A stretch of 64,000 nucleotides of DNA. Origin: Bacillota bacterium. Lineage in GTDB: Bacteria; Bacillota; Clostridia; Christensenellales; Borkfalkiaceae. The stretch is taken from positions 62,001-126,000 of the forward strand of contig JAHZBZ010000002.1 of assembly GCA_019423125.1 (NCBI GenBank). The letters run 5' to 3'. The position numbers and the translations under genes are program-made. How positions within the stretch are numbered: the first letter of the stretch is position 1; every line of letters begins with the position of its first letter. Shown here piece by piece: positions 33,843 through 43,204 of this stretch. The notes beneath the pieces are model-generated. The model searched no databases. It had not been told where the DNA came from and was given only the letters and a program-made list of their open reading frames with translations.

Positions 33843-34960
33843 TTGGTATTCTCCCGAAGTTTTGCGGCGCAGGAATTGAGTATCCCGATCGCGCCGGTGA
33901 TCTCCTCTTGCGTGTTTCGCGGTGAAAAAGAGATGCGAAGCACTCCGTCTGCGCGCTTTTCGTTCAGACCGCAGGCGAGCATGACGCGGCTGTAACGGTT
34001 TTTCGACGAACAGGCAGAACCCGTTCCGACCATCAGCCCCGCATCGTCGAGCATGTGAAGCAGCACTTCGCCGCGAAGCCCTGCTGCGGTCACGCTGAGG
34101 ATGTACGGGGATGCGTTTTCGGACGAAAGCACGCTGAAGATCTCTTTGTCAAGTCCGTCGCGCACGGCGCTGTTATAGCCCGAAACGCGCGCAAAATCCT
34201 CACCGATGGACGAAAATTTATCGGCCGCGGCATATTCAAATTGCTTGATCGCAAAGGTGTTTTCCGTACCGCTGCGAAGTCCGTTCTCCTGTCCGCCCCC
34301 GTGGATGTACGGCTTTAGGTGGAGCCGTTTGTTTTTATAGAGCGCCGCGATGCCGCGGATGCCGCCGATCTTGTGCGCGCTGACCGTATACAGATCGATT
34401 TTAGGCGAAAGCGTAAATATGATCTTGCCGAACGCCTGCACGCCGTCACTGTGAAAGACGCAGGAAGGCGCTATTTTTTTTACCTCCGCCGCAAGCATGT
34501 TGACGTCGTTGACAGCACCCGTCTCGTTGTTCACGTGGATGACGGAAACGAGTGTCGTCTTTTCGTCCACCTTGGAAAGAAGGTCGTCTATGTCAACACT
34601 TCCGTCCGCATTCAGGCGCGCGTATCTTACTTCGGTCCCGCGCAGCGAAAGCTCCTTTGTGCTGTTGTAAACTGCGGCATGTTCGCCCGATGTCGTGACG
34701 ACATTCCCGCGGCCGGCGGCGCAGAAAAGCGCCTGGTTGTCCCCTTCACTGCCCGAGCCCGTAAAGATGAGTTCAAAATTCGCGGGCGAGGCGATGCGGG
34801 AAAGCAGAAACTTCCGCGCATCCTCGATCGCTTTATGCGCGGAAAAACCCGCCCGATAAAGGGAGGACGGGTTATAAAAATCCTGCGTGAGGAATTTTTC
34901 CGCTTGTTTCACCGCTTCGCCGTTGGGAATGGCGGTCGCGGCATTGTCAAGATAGATCAT
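33839..34960 (-). CDS. Cysteine desulfurase (NifS/IscS-like)
   Basis: PLP enzyme releasing sulfur from cysteine, here most likely for ThiI. The 373-residue protein shows MIYLDNAATAIPN, GEHAAVYNS with the PLP-stacking His, FHSDGVQAFGK, SAHKIGGIRGIAALY with the PLP Lys, RSGTENTFAIKQ and the active-site loop GTGSACSSKN carrying the catalytic Cys. The ATG at 34958-34960 is favoured over a TTG two codons upstream. It lies 53 nt after the carB-dapF stop, so it may be at the end of that transcript. Confidence 0.93.
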   Translation of the reverse strand: MIYLDNAATAIPNGEAVKQAEKFLTQDFYNPSSLYRAGFSAHKAIEDARKFLLSRIASPANFELIFTGSGSEGDNQALFCAAGRGNVVTTSGEHAAVYNSTKELSLRGTEVRYARLNADGSVDIDDLLSKVDEKTTLVSVIHVNNETGAVNDVNMLAAEVKKIAPSCVFHSDGVQAFGKIIFTLSPKIDLYTVSAHKIGGIRGIAALYKNKRLHLKPYIHGGGQENGLRSGTENTFAIKQFEYAAADKFSSIGEDFARVSGYNSAVRDGLDKEIFSVLSSENASPYILSVTAAGLRGEVLLHMLDDAGLMVGTGSACSSKNRYSRVMLACGLNEKRADGVLRISFSPRNTQEEITGAIGILNSCAAKLRENTK

Positions 34961-35012
34961 TGCCAAAATCTTTCCGTTTTAAATCCGTTTTAAATTCGTC
35001 CTGCCGCAAAAC

Positions 35013-38000
35013 TCAGAACTCGATGACGCCTTCGAACACGAGGCGCGCATTGCCCGTGAGAGTGACAGTGCCGTCGGAGGCGTAGCGAACGATCAGATCG
35101 CCGCCGCGCACTTTCACGGTGATGTCTTCGTCCGTGCGGCAATAGCCGTTGAGCACCGCCGCAACGACACTCGCCGCCGCACCCGTGCCGCAGGCAAGCG
35201 TCTCGCCGTTGCCGCGCTCCCAGACGCGCATTTTGAGCGTCTTGTCGTTGACGACGCGAACAAACTCCGTATTGATGCGCTGCGGGAAATAATCGGAATA
35301 CTCAAACAGAGGGCCTGCATTTGCGAGGTCGACCGCGTCCACTTTGTCGCAGAAGACGACCGCGTGCGGATTGCCGACATTGACGAGCGTGACCGCATAT
35401 TCCGTGCCGCCGACGACGATAGGACGCGCGACAACCGTTTCCCCTTCCAGCGTGGAGGGAATATTTTTGCCCTCAAGCACCGCCTTGCCCATGTCAACGC
35501 TGACCGAGCTGACCTTTCCGTTGAAGGTGTACAGTGTAAGGTCGCGGATACCGCTGAGCGTCTCGATTCGGATGTGTTTGTCCGTGACAAAGCCGTTGTC
35601 GAAGAGATATTTTGCGACACAGCGGATGGAGTTGCCCGCCATCGCCCCCTCGCTTCCGTCTTTGTTGAAGATGCGCATCTTTGCGTCGGCAATCTCCGAG
35701 CGTTCGATCAGCGTGATGCCGTCTCCGCCGATCCCGAAATGTCTGTCCACAAAGTTGATCGCGAGCGATTCGGGGCAAGTAATCTTGCCGTCCATGTTGT
35801 CGAAGAAGATATAGTCGTTTCCGCAGCTCTGCATCTTAAAGAATTTGAGCTTCGTCTTTTCGTGGCGCAGGTTGTTGATGTCGACGAGCTCGGTGTTGTT
35901 CTCGTTGAAGCGGCTTGCGATGATGTCGGCAAGCGCATTCGCCGTGTCGAGCGACGTAAGCGTCGTGATGCCGAGCAGGATCGCATGATGATGCATGCGG
36001 ATGTAGTCGTTGATGGACGCCATGTCCGTCTTGCCCGTATAGACGATGTAATCGATCTTGCCGTCATCCATGAGCTTGAAGATCTCCTCGCTCTGAGAGA
36101 GACGGTCGACAGTGGTGACATCGATGCCGAGCGTACGGATGGTCTCCGCCGTACCATGCGTCGCATAGATATTCAGTCCGAGATCGCTGAACTTCTTTGC
36201 AAGGTTGAGAATCTCGAATTTATCCTGGTCGTTGACGGTGAAGTAGACGCCCACTTCGCGCTGTTTGGTCGGGTGACACAGTTTAAATCCCGCAGAGACG
36301 AGTCCTTTGAAGAGCGCCTCTTCGATGGTCTTGCCGATGCCGAGCACTTCGCCCGTCGATTTCATCTCGGGTCCGAGCTGGGAGTTGACATCGTTGAGTT
36401 TTTCAAAGGAGAAGACAGGAACTTTGACCGCGACATACGGCGAGGAGCGGTACAGTCCCGTTCCGTAACCGAGCTTTTTGAGCTTTGCGCCGACCATGAT
36501 CTTGGTCGCGAGCTCCACCATCGGCACACCCGTCACCTTGGAAATGTACGGAATGGTACGGGAAGCGCGGGGATTGACCTCGATGACATACAGCTCGTTG
36601 TGGTAGACGAGGAACTGAATGTTAATGAGCCCCTTTGTCTTGAGCGAAAGCGCGAGCTGAGTGGAGCACTCGATGATCTTGTCGAGCATAAGATCGCTCA
36701 GGTTATACGGAGGATAGACCGCGATGGAGTCGCCGCTGTGCACGCCCGCACGCTCGATGTGCTGCATGATGCCGGGAATGAGCACGTCTTTTCCGTCGCT
36801 GATGACGTCCACTTCGAGCTCCTGCCCCATCAGGTATTTGTCGCAGAGCACGGGGTTTTCGATGTGCTGGGCAAGAATGACATCCATGTAGCGGGAGATG
36901 TCGCTCTCCGTGAAGGCGATGGTCATATTCTGCCCGCCGATGACGTACGAAGGGCGCAGAAGGACGGGGTAGCCGAGCTTGTCCGCAGCGGCGAGCGCCT
37001 CCTCTTTGGTCATGACCGTAAGTCCCTTCGGACGGCTGATATGGAACTGTTCGAGAAGTTCGTCGAAACGCTCGCGGTCCTCTGCCATGTCGACGCTGTC
37101 AGCAGAGGTGCCGAGGATGCGGACACCCTTTTTGTCAAGGTAATTGCAGAGCTTGATCGCCGTCTGACCGCCAAAGGTGATCACGACGCCGTACGGCTTT
37201 TCTTTGTCGATGACGTTCTGCACGTCTTCGGGCGTGAGCGGCTCAAAATAAAGCCTGTCCGCCGTGTCGAAGTCCGTGGAGACCGTCTCGGGGTTGTTGT
37301 TGATGATGATGACTTCATAGCCGAGCTGTTTCAGCGTCCAGACGCAATGAACGGAGGAATAGTCGAACTCGATGCCTTGGCCGATACGGATCGGGCCCGA
37401 GCCGATGACGATGATTCTCTTTTTCTTGCTCTCGGCAATGAAGGGAGTCGCCTCGTCGTGCGCATATTCGTCGTAGGTCGAATAGAAGTATGGCGTCTCC
37501 GCGGCAAATTCCGCCGCGCAGGTGTCGACCATCTTGTAGACCGCCTTTCTGTGATACGGGATCTTCTGCCCCGAGATCTTCTCCATCTCGCGGTCGGGAT
37601 AGCCGAGCTTTTTGCCCTCGTCGTAGAGCGCGCGCGTCAGCTTTTCGTTGCGCAGACGATCTTCGAAACGAACGAGGTTGAGAAGCTTGTTGAGGAACCA
37701 GCGGTCGATCTTCGTGATCTCGAAGATCTCGTCGACGGAAATGCCCGCCTTGAGCGCGGCAAACACGGTGAACAGGCGCTCGTCGGACAGCTTTTTGAGC
37801 TCTTCGCGCAGGTCCTTCCCCTCGTATTTGTCGAGCGTCAGCGAAGAGAGCGAGATCTCCGCGCCGCGCACCGCCTTCATGATCGCCATCTCAAAATTTG
37901 TACCGATGGACATGACTTCGCCCGTCGCCTTCATGCGCGTTCCAAGCTCGCGCTTTGCGTACAGGAACTTGTCGAAGGGCCATTTGGGGAGCTTTACGAC

Positions 38001-39059
38001 GATGTAGTCGATCGTAGGCTCAAAGCAGGCGAACGTCTTGCCCGTGACGTCGTTTTTGATCTCGTCCAGCGTATAGCCGAGCGCGATCTTGGTCGCGACC
38101 TTTGCGATCGGGTACCCCGTGGCCTTACTTGCAAGTGCGGAAGAGCGCGACACGCGGGGGTTGACCTCGATGACCGAGTATTCAAAAGAATTCGGATTGA
38201 GCGCGAACTGGCAGTTGCAACCGCCCTCGATGCCGAGCTCGGTGATGATCTTGAGCGACGCACTGCGGAGCATCTGGTATTCTTTGTCGGAAAGAGTGAC
38301 CGCAGGAGCCACGACGATGGAATCGCCCGTATGGATGCCGACGGGGTCGAAGTTCTCCATCGAGCAGACGGTGATGACGTTGCCCGCACCGTCGCGCAGA
38401 ACTTCGAACTCGATCTCCTTCCAGCCGTAGATGTACTTTTCGACGAGCACCTGCGTGATGGGAGAAAGCATGAGCCCGTTGTGGGAAATGACGCGAAGCT
38501 CCTCTTCGTTATAAGCGACGCCGCCGCCCGCACCGCCGAGCGTGAATGCGGGGCGGATGATGACAGGATAGCCGATCTTGTCCGCGACCGCAACGCATTC
38601 GTCCACAGTATAGGCGATGTCCGAAGGGACGACGGGCTGACCGATCTTCTGCATGGTCTCCTTGAAGAGCTCACGGTCTTCCGCGCGGTCGATCGCGTCA
38701 ACTTTCGTGCCGATCAGCTTGACGCCGTATTTATCGAGGAAGCCTTCCTTCGCGAGCTGACAGCCGATGGTGAGTCCCGTCTGTCCGCCGAGGGAAGCGA
38801 GCAGGCTGTCGGGGCGCTCTTTTGCGATGATGCGTTTGATGGATTCAAGGGTGAGCGGTTCGAGATAGATCTCGTCGGCGAGCGCCTTGTCCGTCATGAT
38901 GGTCGCGGGGTTGGAGTTGCAAAGAACGACATTCACTCCCGCATCTTTGAGGACGCGGCAAGCTTGCGCGCCCGCATAGTCGAATTCTGCCGCCTGACCG
39001 ATTACGATCGGGCCGGAGCCGATGACGAGTACTTTTTTGATTTCGCTTTTCTTAGGCAT
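35013..39059 (-). CDS. carB: Carbamoyl-phosphate synthase large subunit fused to diaminopimelate epimerase
   Basis: A single 1348-residue frame. Residues 1-about 1070 are a full CarB: ATP-grasp half 1 (GGQTGLTIG, PAFTLGGAGGG, NCQFALNP, EVNPRVSRSSALASKATGYP), oligomerisation region, ATP-grasp half 2 (GSGPIRIGQGIEFDYSSVH, LRPSYVIGGQNM, EVNPRASRTIPY) and MGS allosteric domain (KKFSDLGLNIYATHGTAETI). Residues about 1071-1348 are a full DapF: KMQSCGNDYIFFDN, Cys1147 in GNSIRC and Cys1290 in LACGTGAAAS, both active-site cysteines at family spacing. No start, stop or frameshift separates the parts. CarB uses glutamine nitrogen from CarA; DapF makes meso-diaminopimelate. The ATG overlaps the carA end by 8 bp. 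Confidence 0.95.
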   Translation of the reverse strand: MPKKSEIKKVLVIGSGPIVIGQAAEFDYAGAQACRVLKDAGVNVVLCNSNPATIMTDKALADEIYLEPLTLESIKRIIAKERPDSLLASLGGQTGLTIGCQLAKEGFLDKYGVKLIGTKVDAIDRAEDRELFKETMQKIGQPVVPSDIAYTVDECVAVADKIGYPVIIRPAFTLGGAGGGVAYNEEELRVISHNGLMLSPITQVLVEKYIYGWKEIEFEVLRDGAGNVITVCSMENFDPVGIHTGDSIVVAPAVTLSDKEYQMLRSASLKIITELGIEGGCNCQFALNPNSFEYSVIEVNPRVSRSSALASKATGYPIAKVATKIALGYTLDEIKNDVTGKTFACFEPTIDYIVVKLPKWPFDKFLYAKRELGTRMKATGEVMSIGTNFEMAIMKAVRGAEISLSSLTLDKYEGKDLREELKKLSDERLFTVFAALKAGISVDEIFEITKIDRWFLNKLLNLVRFEDRLRNEKLTRALYDEGKKLGYPDREMEKISGQKIPYHRKAVYKMVDTCAAEFAAETPYFYSTYDEYAHDEATPFIAESKKKRIIVIGSGPIRIGQGIEFDYSSVHCVWTLKQLGYEVIIINNNPETVSTDFDTADRLYFEPLTPEDVQNVIDKEKPYGVVITFGGQTAIKLCNYLDKKGVRILGTSADSVDMAEDRERFDELLEQFHISRPKGLTVMTKEEALAAADKLGYPVLLRPSYVIGGQNMTIAFTESDISRYMDVILAQHIENPVLCDKYLMGQELEVDVISDGKDVLIPGIMQHIERAGVHSGDSIAVYPPYNLSDLMLDKIIECSTQLALSLKTKGLINIQFLVYHNELYVIEVNPRASRTIPYISKVTGVPMVELATKIMVGAKLKKLGYGTGLYRSSPYVAVKVPVFSFEKLNDVNSQLGPEMKSTGEVLGIGKTIEEALFKGLVSAGFKLCHPTKQREVGVYFTVNDQDKFEILNLAKKFSDLGLNIYATHGTAETIRTLGIDVTTVDRLSQSEEIFKLMDDGKIDYIVYTGKTDMASINDYIRMHHHAILLGITTLTSLDTANALADIIASRFNENNTELVDINNLRHEKTKLKFFKMQSCGNDYIFFDNMDGKITCPESLAINFVDRHFGIGGDGITLIERSEIADAKMRIFNKDGSEGAMAGNSIRCVAKYLFDNGFVTDKHIRIETLSGIRDLTLYTFNGKVSSVSVDMGKAVLEGKNIPSTLEGETVVARPIVVGGTEYAVTLVNVGNPHAVVFCDKVDAVDLANAGPLFEYSDYFPQRINTEFVRVVNDKTLKMRVWERGNGETLACGTGAAASVVAAVLNGYCRTDEDITVKVRGGDLIVRYASDGTVTLTGNARLVFEGVIEF

Positions 39060-40131
39060 TTTTCTTCCCTCCGTCCATCATGGCCATAAATTTGTCGAAC
39101 AGGTCGCGCGCATCCAGAGGTCCCGCGCACGCCTCGGGGTGAAACTGCACCGTAAAGGCGTTCAGGTCGGGATATTCGACACCTTCGCAGGTGTTGTCGT
39201 TGGCGTTGATGAAGCTGATCTCGCCCGCGCCCTTGACAGAATCGGCAATGACTTCGTAGCCGTGGTTCTGGCTGGAGATGTAGACAGTGCCCGTTTTGAG
39301 CTCCTTGACAGGCTGGTTTGCGCCGCGGTGCCCGTACTTCATCTTTTTCGTCTTTCCGCCCATGGCGAGCGCAAAGAGCTGATGTCCGAGACAGATGCCG
39401 AAGATGGGAAGTTTTCCCGCGAGCTTGCGGATGTTTTCGATGATCTCCGTATTCTCCGCGGGATCGCCGGGCCCGTTTGTCAGCATCACGCCGTCCGGAT
39501 GCAGCGCGAGGATTTGTTCGGCGGTATAATAAGCGGGAACGCGCAGGACGCGGCAGTCACGACGGACAAGTTCGCGCACGATGTTTTCCTTCGCGCCGAA
39601 GTCCCAGAGCACGACCGTACGTTTCGCATTTTCTTCTCCGTATGTGCGCACCTGGGCGCAGGTGCATTTTTTGACCGCGTCTACAATGGAATATTTCGCG
39701 ATCGCGGCAACGTCTTTCACGGGTTTAGACGAGATGACCGCATTCATGACGCCTGCCTCGCGCACCGTCTTGGTCAGCTCGCGTGTGTCGATGCCGTAGA
39801 TGCCCACGACATTCTGCTCTTTAAGGTATTCGTCGATCTTCTTTTCACAGCGGAAGTTTGACGGCTCCTCGCAATATTCGCGCACGATGTATCCCGAAAG
39901 ATACGGCTTCTTGCTCTCGCGATCGGAGAGGATCATCCCGTAGTTTCCGATAAGAGGGAAAGTCTGAATGACGATCTGTCCGTAGTAGCTCGGATCGGTA
40001 AGCGTTTCGATGTAGCCCGTCATGCCCGTGGTGAAGACGAGTTCGCCGATGACATCCCCCTTCGCCCCAAATCGCTTGCCCTCGAACACCTGGCCGTTCT
40101 GCAACGTTAAATACACTTTTTCTTCTTTCAT
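39052..40131 (-). CDS. carA: Carbamoyl-phosphate synthase small subunit
   Basis: Glutamine amidotransferase subunit delivering ammonia to CarB. The 359-residue protein shows an N-terminal domain (LTLQNGQVFEGKRFGAKGDVIGELVFTTGMTGY) and a class I GATase: LTNGPGDPAE, nucleophile Cys in GICLGHQLFALAMGG, YGHRGANQPV, and the HPEA catalytic His-Glu in VQFHPEACAGP. The ATG at 40129-40131 is chosen because MKEEKVYLTLQNG begins the family alignment. It overlaps carB by 8 bp and lies 23 nt after argF. Confidence 0.96.
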   Translation of the reverse strand: MKEEKVYLTLQNGQVFEGKRFGAKGDVIGELVFTTGMTGYIETLTDPSYYGQIVIQTFPLIGNYGMILSDRESKKPYLSGYIVREYCEEPSNFRCEKKIDEYLKEQNVVGIYGIDTRELTKTVREAGVMNAVISSKPVKDVAAIAKYSIVDAVKKCTCAQVRTYGEENAKRTVVLWDFGAKENIVRELVRRDCRVLRVPAYYTAEQILALHPDGVMLTNGPGDPAENTEIIENIRKLAGKLPIFGICLGHQLFALAMGGKTKKMKYGHRGANQPVKELKTGTVYISSQNHGYEVIADSVKGAGEISFINANDNTCEGVEYPDLNAFTVQFHPEACAGPLDARDLFDKFMAMMDGGKKNA

Positions 40132-40154
40132 AGGTATAGATCCTTGCAATTTAT

Positions 40155-41057
40155 TTACTTGAGAAGTTTTGCCAGAACCGCTTTCTGCGCGTGCAGGCGG
40201 TTTTCCGCCTCGTCGAAGATCTCGGCGGCATGCGCCTCGAACACTTCGTCCGTGATCTCTTCGCCGCGGTGTGCGGGAAGACAGTGCATCACCATCGCAT
40301 CGGGTTTGGCGACAGACATGAGATCAGCATCCACGCAATAGCTGCGGAAGACCTTTTCACGCTCCGCACGCTCGCTCTCCTGTCCCATCGAAGCCCAGAC
40401 ATCGGTATAGATGACGTCGGCACCCTCTGCAGCTTTCTTCAGATCGGAGGTGACCGTCAATTTCCCGCTCTCGTTCGCCCATGCGACGACATTCTCGTCG
40501 GGACGATAAGTGTCGGGGCAGGCGATCGAGACTTCCATTCCCATCTTGATGCCGCCGACGATCAAAGAGTTTGCCATATTGTTCCCGTCACCGACAAAAC
40601 ACATTTTCAGACCGCGGAAACTGCCCTTGTATTCGCGGATGGTCATAAGATCGGCGAGCACCTGGCAGGGATGGCAATAATCGGTGAGTCCGTTGATGAT
40701 CGGGATGGAACCGTATTTTGCGAGGTCCTCCACATCCTGCTGGGCAAAGGTGCGGATCATGATGCCGTCCAGATAGCGGGACAGCACGCGCACGGTGTCC
40801 TTGATGGGTTCCCCTCTTCCGATCTGCAGATCGCGGTCGGAGAGGAAGAGCGCATAACCGCCGAGCTCGTACATGCCGACTTCGAAACTCACGCGCGTGC
40901 GGGTGGAAGATTTCTGAAAGATCATGCCGAGCTTTTTCCCTTTGAGGATGTGATGCTCGATGTTGTTCTTGCGCTCGTATTTGAGCTGGTCGGCAAGGTT
41001 GAGGATCCCGAAGATCTCCTCGCCGGTGAGATCGCCCAGTTTCAACAGATGTTTCAT
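40155..41057 (-). CDS. argF: Ornithine carbamoyltransferase
   Basis: Makes citrulline from ornithine and carbamoyl phosphate. The 300-residue protein begins MKHLLKLGDLTGEEI and has the carbamoyl-phosphate motif SSTRTRVSFEVGMYELGG, the NGLTDYCHPCQVLADLMTI region and the ornithine-side MHCLPAHRGEEI. Being next to carAB, it receives carbamoyl phosphate locally. The ATG overlaps the argD stop as ATGA. Confidence 0.96.
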   Translation of the reverse strand: MKHLLKLGDLTGEEIFGILNLADQLKYERKNNIEHHILKGKKLGMIFQKSSTRTRVSFEVGMYELGGYALFLSDRDLQIGRGEPIKDTVRVLSRYLDGIMIRTFAQQDVEDLAKYGSIPIINGLTDYCHPCQVLADLMTIREYKGSFRGLKMCFVGDGNNMANSLIVGGIKMGMEVSIACPDTYRPDENVVAWANESGKLTVTSDLKKAAEGADVIYTDVWASMGQESERAEREKVFRSYCVDADLMSVAKPDAMVMHCLPAHRGEEITDEVFEAHAAEIFDEAENRLHAQKAVLAKLLK

Positions 41058-42220
41058 TCGGATATCACCTCATTCAGAATATTCAGACCGAAATCCATTT
41101 CGTCTTTTTTGATGGTAAGCGGCGGAAGCAGCCGCACTTTGCTCTTTGCCGTGAGCACGATCAGTCCGCGCTCAAGGCATTTCTCGGCGACTTCGCGCGC
41201 GCTTTTCGTGGTCTCAAGCCCGATCATGAGTCCCAGGCCCGTTACGCTGCGCACGTTTTTGATGCGACCGAGGTGCGTGAACAGATACGCACTCTTTCCC
41301 TGTATTTCAAGGAGCATCTGTTTGTCCAGCCTGCGGAGGATGCTGCATGCGCCCGCACAGGCAATGGGATTCCCGCCGAAGGTGGAGCCGTGATCGCCCG
41401 CGCCGAAGATGTTTTCGCACTTGCCGAAGAACATCGTAGCCCCGAGCGGCAAGCCGCCTCCGAGCCCCTTCGCCGTCGTGACGATATCGGGCGAGATATC
41501 GAACTGTTCGTAGGCATAGAGCGTGCCCGTCCTGCCGTTGCCAGTCTGAACCTCGTCGATGAGAAGAAGAATGTCGCGACTGCGGCAAAACTCTTCGATC
41601 TTTTTCACCTCTTCTTTGTCCAGCGGCCGCACGCCGCCCTCGCCCTGAACGAGTTCAAGAAGCACCGCGCACGTCTTGTCCGTACACAGGCGGCGGACAC
41701 CCTCAAAATTAGGATCCGCATAGGAAAAGCCGTCGATCATCGGCTGAAAACAGGTGTGCATCACCTCCTGCCCTGTCGCGGCGAGCGTCGCGAGCGTTCT
41801 GCCGTGAAAGGAGTTTTTCAGCGTGACAATGCAATACCTGCCCGCGCCGTATTTGTCGAAGGAATATTTGCGCGCAGCCTTGATCGCACATTCGTTCGCC
41901 TCTGCGCCCGAATTGGAGAAAAAGACCTTTTTTGCTCCCGTCTTTTCACACAGAAGCTGCGCGAGCTCCGCCTGCGGGCGGGTATAATAGAGGTTGCTCG
42001 CATGCTGGACTTTATTCAGCTGATCGATGACCGCCTTTTTCCACTCTTCATCGTTTACGCCGAAGGAGTTCACGGCGATCCCGCTGCCGAAATCCACAAA
42101 TTTCTTGCCGCTCTCCGACCAAAGCGTTGCGCCGTTTCCCGAATAAAGATCGGTCTGGAAACGGTTGTATGTGCCCGCAATGTAGCGGCTGTCTTTGTCC
42201 TTTATTTCTTCAAAACTCAT
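41054..42220 (-). CDS. argD: Acetylornithine aminotransferase
   Basis: PLP aminotransferase converting N-acetylglutamate semialdehyde to acetylornithine. The 388-residue class III protein has FSNSGAEANECAIKAARKY, SFHGRTLATLAATGQ, LLLIDEVQTGNGRTGTLYAYE and the PLP lysine in VTTAKGLGGGLPLGA, plus FGGNPIACAGA. Related enzymes can also act in lysine synthesis; the genomic setting supports arginine. It has its own promoter just upstream, after an argB terminator. Confidence 0.95.
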   Translation of the reverse strand: MSFEEIKDKDSRYIAGTYNRFQTDLYSGNGATLWSESGKKFVDFGSGIAVNSFGVNDEEWKKAVIDQLNKVQHASNLYYTRPQAELAQLLCEKTGAKKVFFSNSGAEANECAIKAARKYSFDKYGAGRYCIVTLKNSFHGRTLATLAATGQEVMHTCFQPMIDGFSYADPNFEGVRRLCTDKTCAVLLELVQGEGGVRPLDKEEVKKIEEFCRSRDILLLIDEVQTGNGRTGTLYAYEQFDISPDIVTTAKGLGGGLPLGATMFFGKCENIFGAGDHGSTFGGNPIACAGACSILRRLDKQMLLEIQGKSAYLFTHLGRIKNVRSVTGLGLMIGLETTKSAREVAEKCLERGLIVLTAKSKVRLLPPLTIKKDEMDFGLNILNEVISE

Positions 42221-42238
42221 AATGCACCTATTTTATCT

Positions 42239-42267
42239 ATTCTATCATAAAACCCGCGCGAAAGCAA
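42239..42267 (-). promoter_or_regulatory. Promoter for argD-argF-carA-carB/dapF
   Basis: Minus strand TTGCTT (42262-42267), 17-bp spacer, TAGAAT (42239-42244), 18 bp before the argD ATG. Confidence 0.65.
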
Positions 42268-42299
42268 TCATTTGACAAACTATATTATAAATAGCCGTA

Positions 42300-42325
42300 A
42301 AAAAAGACCGATCAAAAAATCAGTC
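42300..42325 (-). terminator. argB terminator
   Basis: Stem GACTGAT / ATCGGTC (one G-U pair), loop of T's, followed by T7 on the minus strand. It begins inside the last codons of argB and splits the arginine genes into two transcripts. Confidence 0.75.
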
Positions 42326-43189
42326 TTCGTTTACGAACATGGTGCCGATGCCCTGGTCGGACAGCGTCTCGACCAAAATGGAATGCTCCACCCTTCCGTC
42401 GATGATAAACACTTTTTTCACGCCGCGGCGGATCGCCTCGCGGCAGCACTCGATTTTGGGGATCATGCCGCCCGAAAGGATACCCTGCTTTACAAGCGAA
42501 GGGATCTCGCTGACATAGATCTTCTCGATCAGGCTGGCTTCGTCGTCTTTATCGCGGAGGACGCCCTTCGTGTCCGTCATGAGAATGAGACTGCGCGCAT
42601 TGAGAGCGCCGGCGATGACGGCAGAAGCGGTGTCCGCGTTCACGTTGTAGATGTGTCCCTCGTCATCATATCCGACGGTAGAAACAACGGGAATATAGCC
42701 GGCGTCGAGAGCGTCGGTGATGACTTTGGTATCCATTTCGACGATCTTCCCGACATAGCCGAGCTTTTCGTCTTGCTTTTCACACTTCATCATGTGCCCG
42801 TCGATGCCGCAAAGACCGAGCGCTTTGCCGCCGATCTTTTCAAGAAGGTTGACAAGAGATTTGTTGATCTTTCCCGCAAGGACCATGCGGACAACTTCCG
42901 CAGTCTCTTCGTCGGTATAACGGAGCCCGTCGACAAACACCGACTGTTTGCCGATCTTTTTGAGCATCTCGGAGATCTCGGGACCTCCGCCATGCACAAG
43001 CACGACCTTGACGCCGATCAGATTGAGGAGGACGATGTCGCGCATCACGGACATCTTGAGCTGCTCATTGATCATGGCGTTGCCGCCGTACTTTACGACG
43101 ACGATCTGACCGTTGTAATCCTGGATATACGGGAGTGCCTCGATGAGGACCTGCGCCCGAAACTGTTTTTCTGTGATCTGATTTTCCAT
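42320..43189 (-). CDS. argB: Acetylglutamate kinase
   Basis: Phosphorylates N-acetylglutamate. The 289-residue amino-acid kinase has VVKYGGNAM, KVVLVHGGGPEISEMLKK, VRMVLAGKINKSLV, VNADTASAVIAGALNARSLILMTDTKGVL and SGGMIPKIECCREAI. The N-terminal helix (residues about 5-22) typical of arginine-sensitive hexameric NAGKs is present, so arginine feedback inhibition is plausible. It follows argJ by 15 nt. Confidence 0.96.
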   Translation of the reverse strand: MENQITEKQFRAQVLIEALPYIQDYNGQIVVVKYGGNAMINEQLKMSVMRDIVLLNLIGVKVVLVHGGGPEISEMLKKIGKQSVFVDGLRYTDEETAEVVRMVLAGKINKSLVNLLEKIGGKALGLCGIDGHMMKCEKQDEKLGYVGKIVEMDTKVITDALDAGYIPVVSTVGYDDEGHIYNVNADTASAVIAGALNARSLILMTDTKGVLRDKDDEASLIEKIYVSEIPSLVKQGILSGGMIPKIECCREAIRRGVKKVFIIDGRVEHSILVETLSDQGIGTMFVNED

Positions 43190-43204
43190 CGCTCGACTCC
43201 TCGC

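Noticed and set aside
35364..39089. A 1241-codon open frame on the plus strand opposite carB-dapF
   Set aside because: Antisense shadow of a GC-rich, biased coding strand; low-complexity Arg/Asp/Val composition, no ribosome site, and it mirrors the real gene almost exactly.
42272..42294. Plus-strand TTGACA with a TATTATAAAT stretch as a promoter
   Set aside because: Spacing to any -10 is wrong and no plus-strand gene lies downstream.
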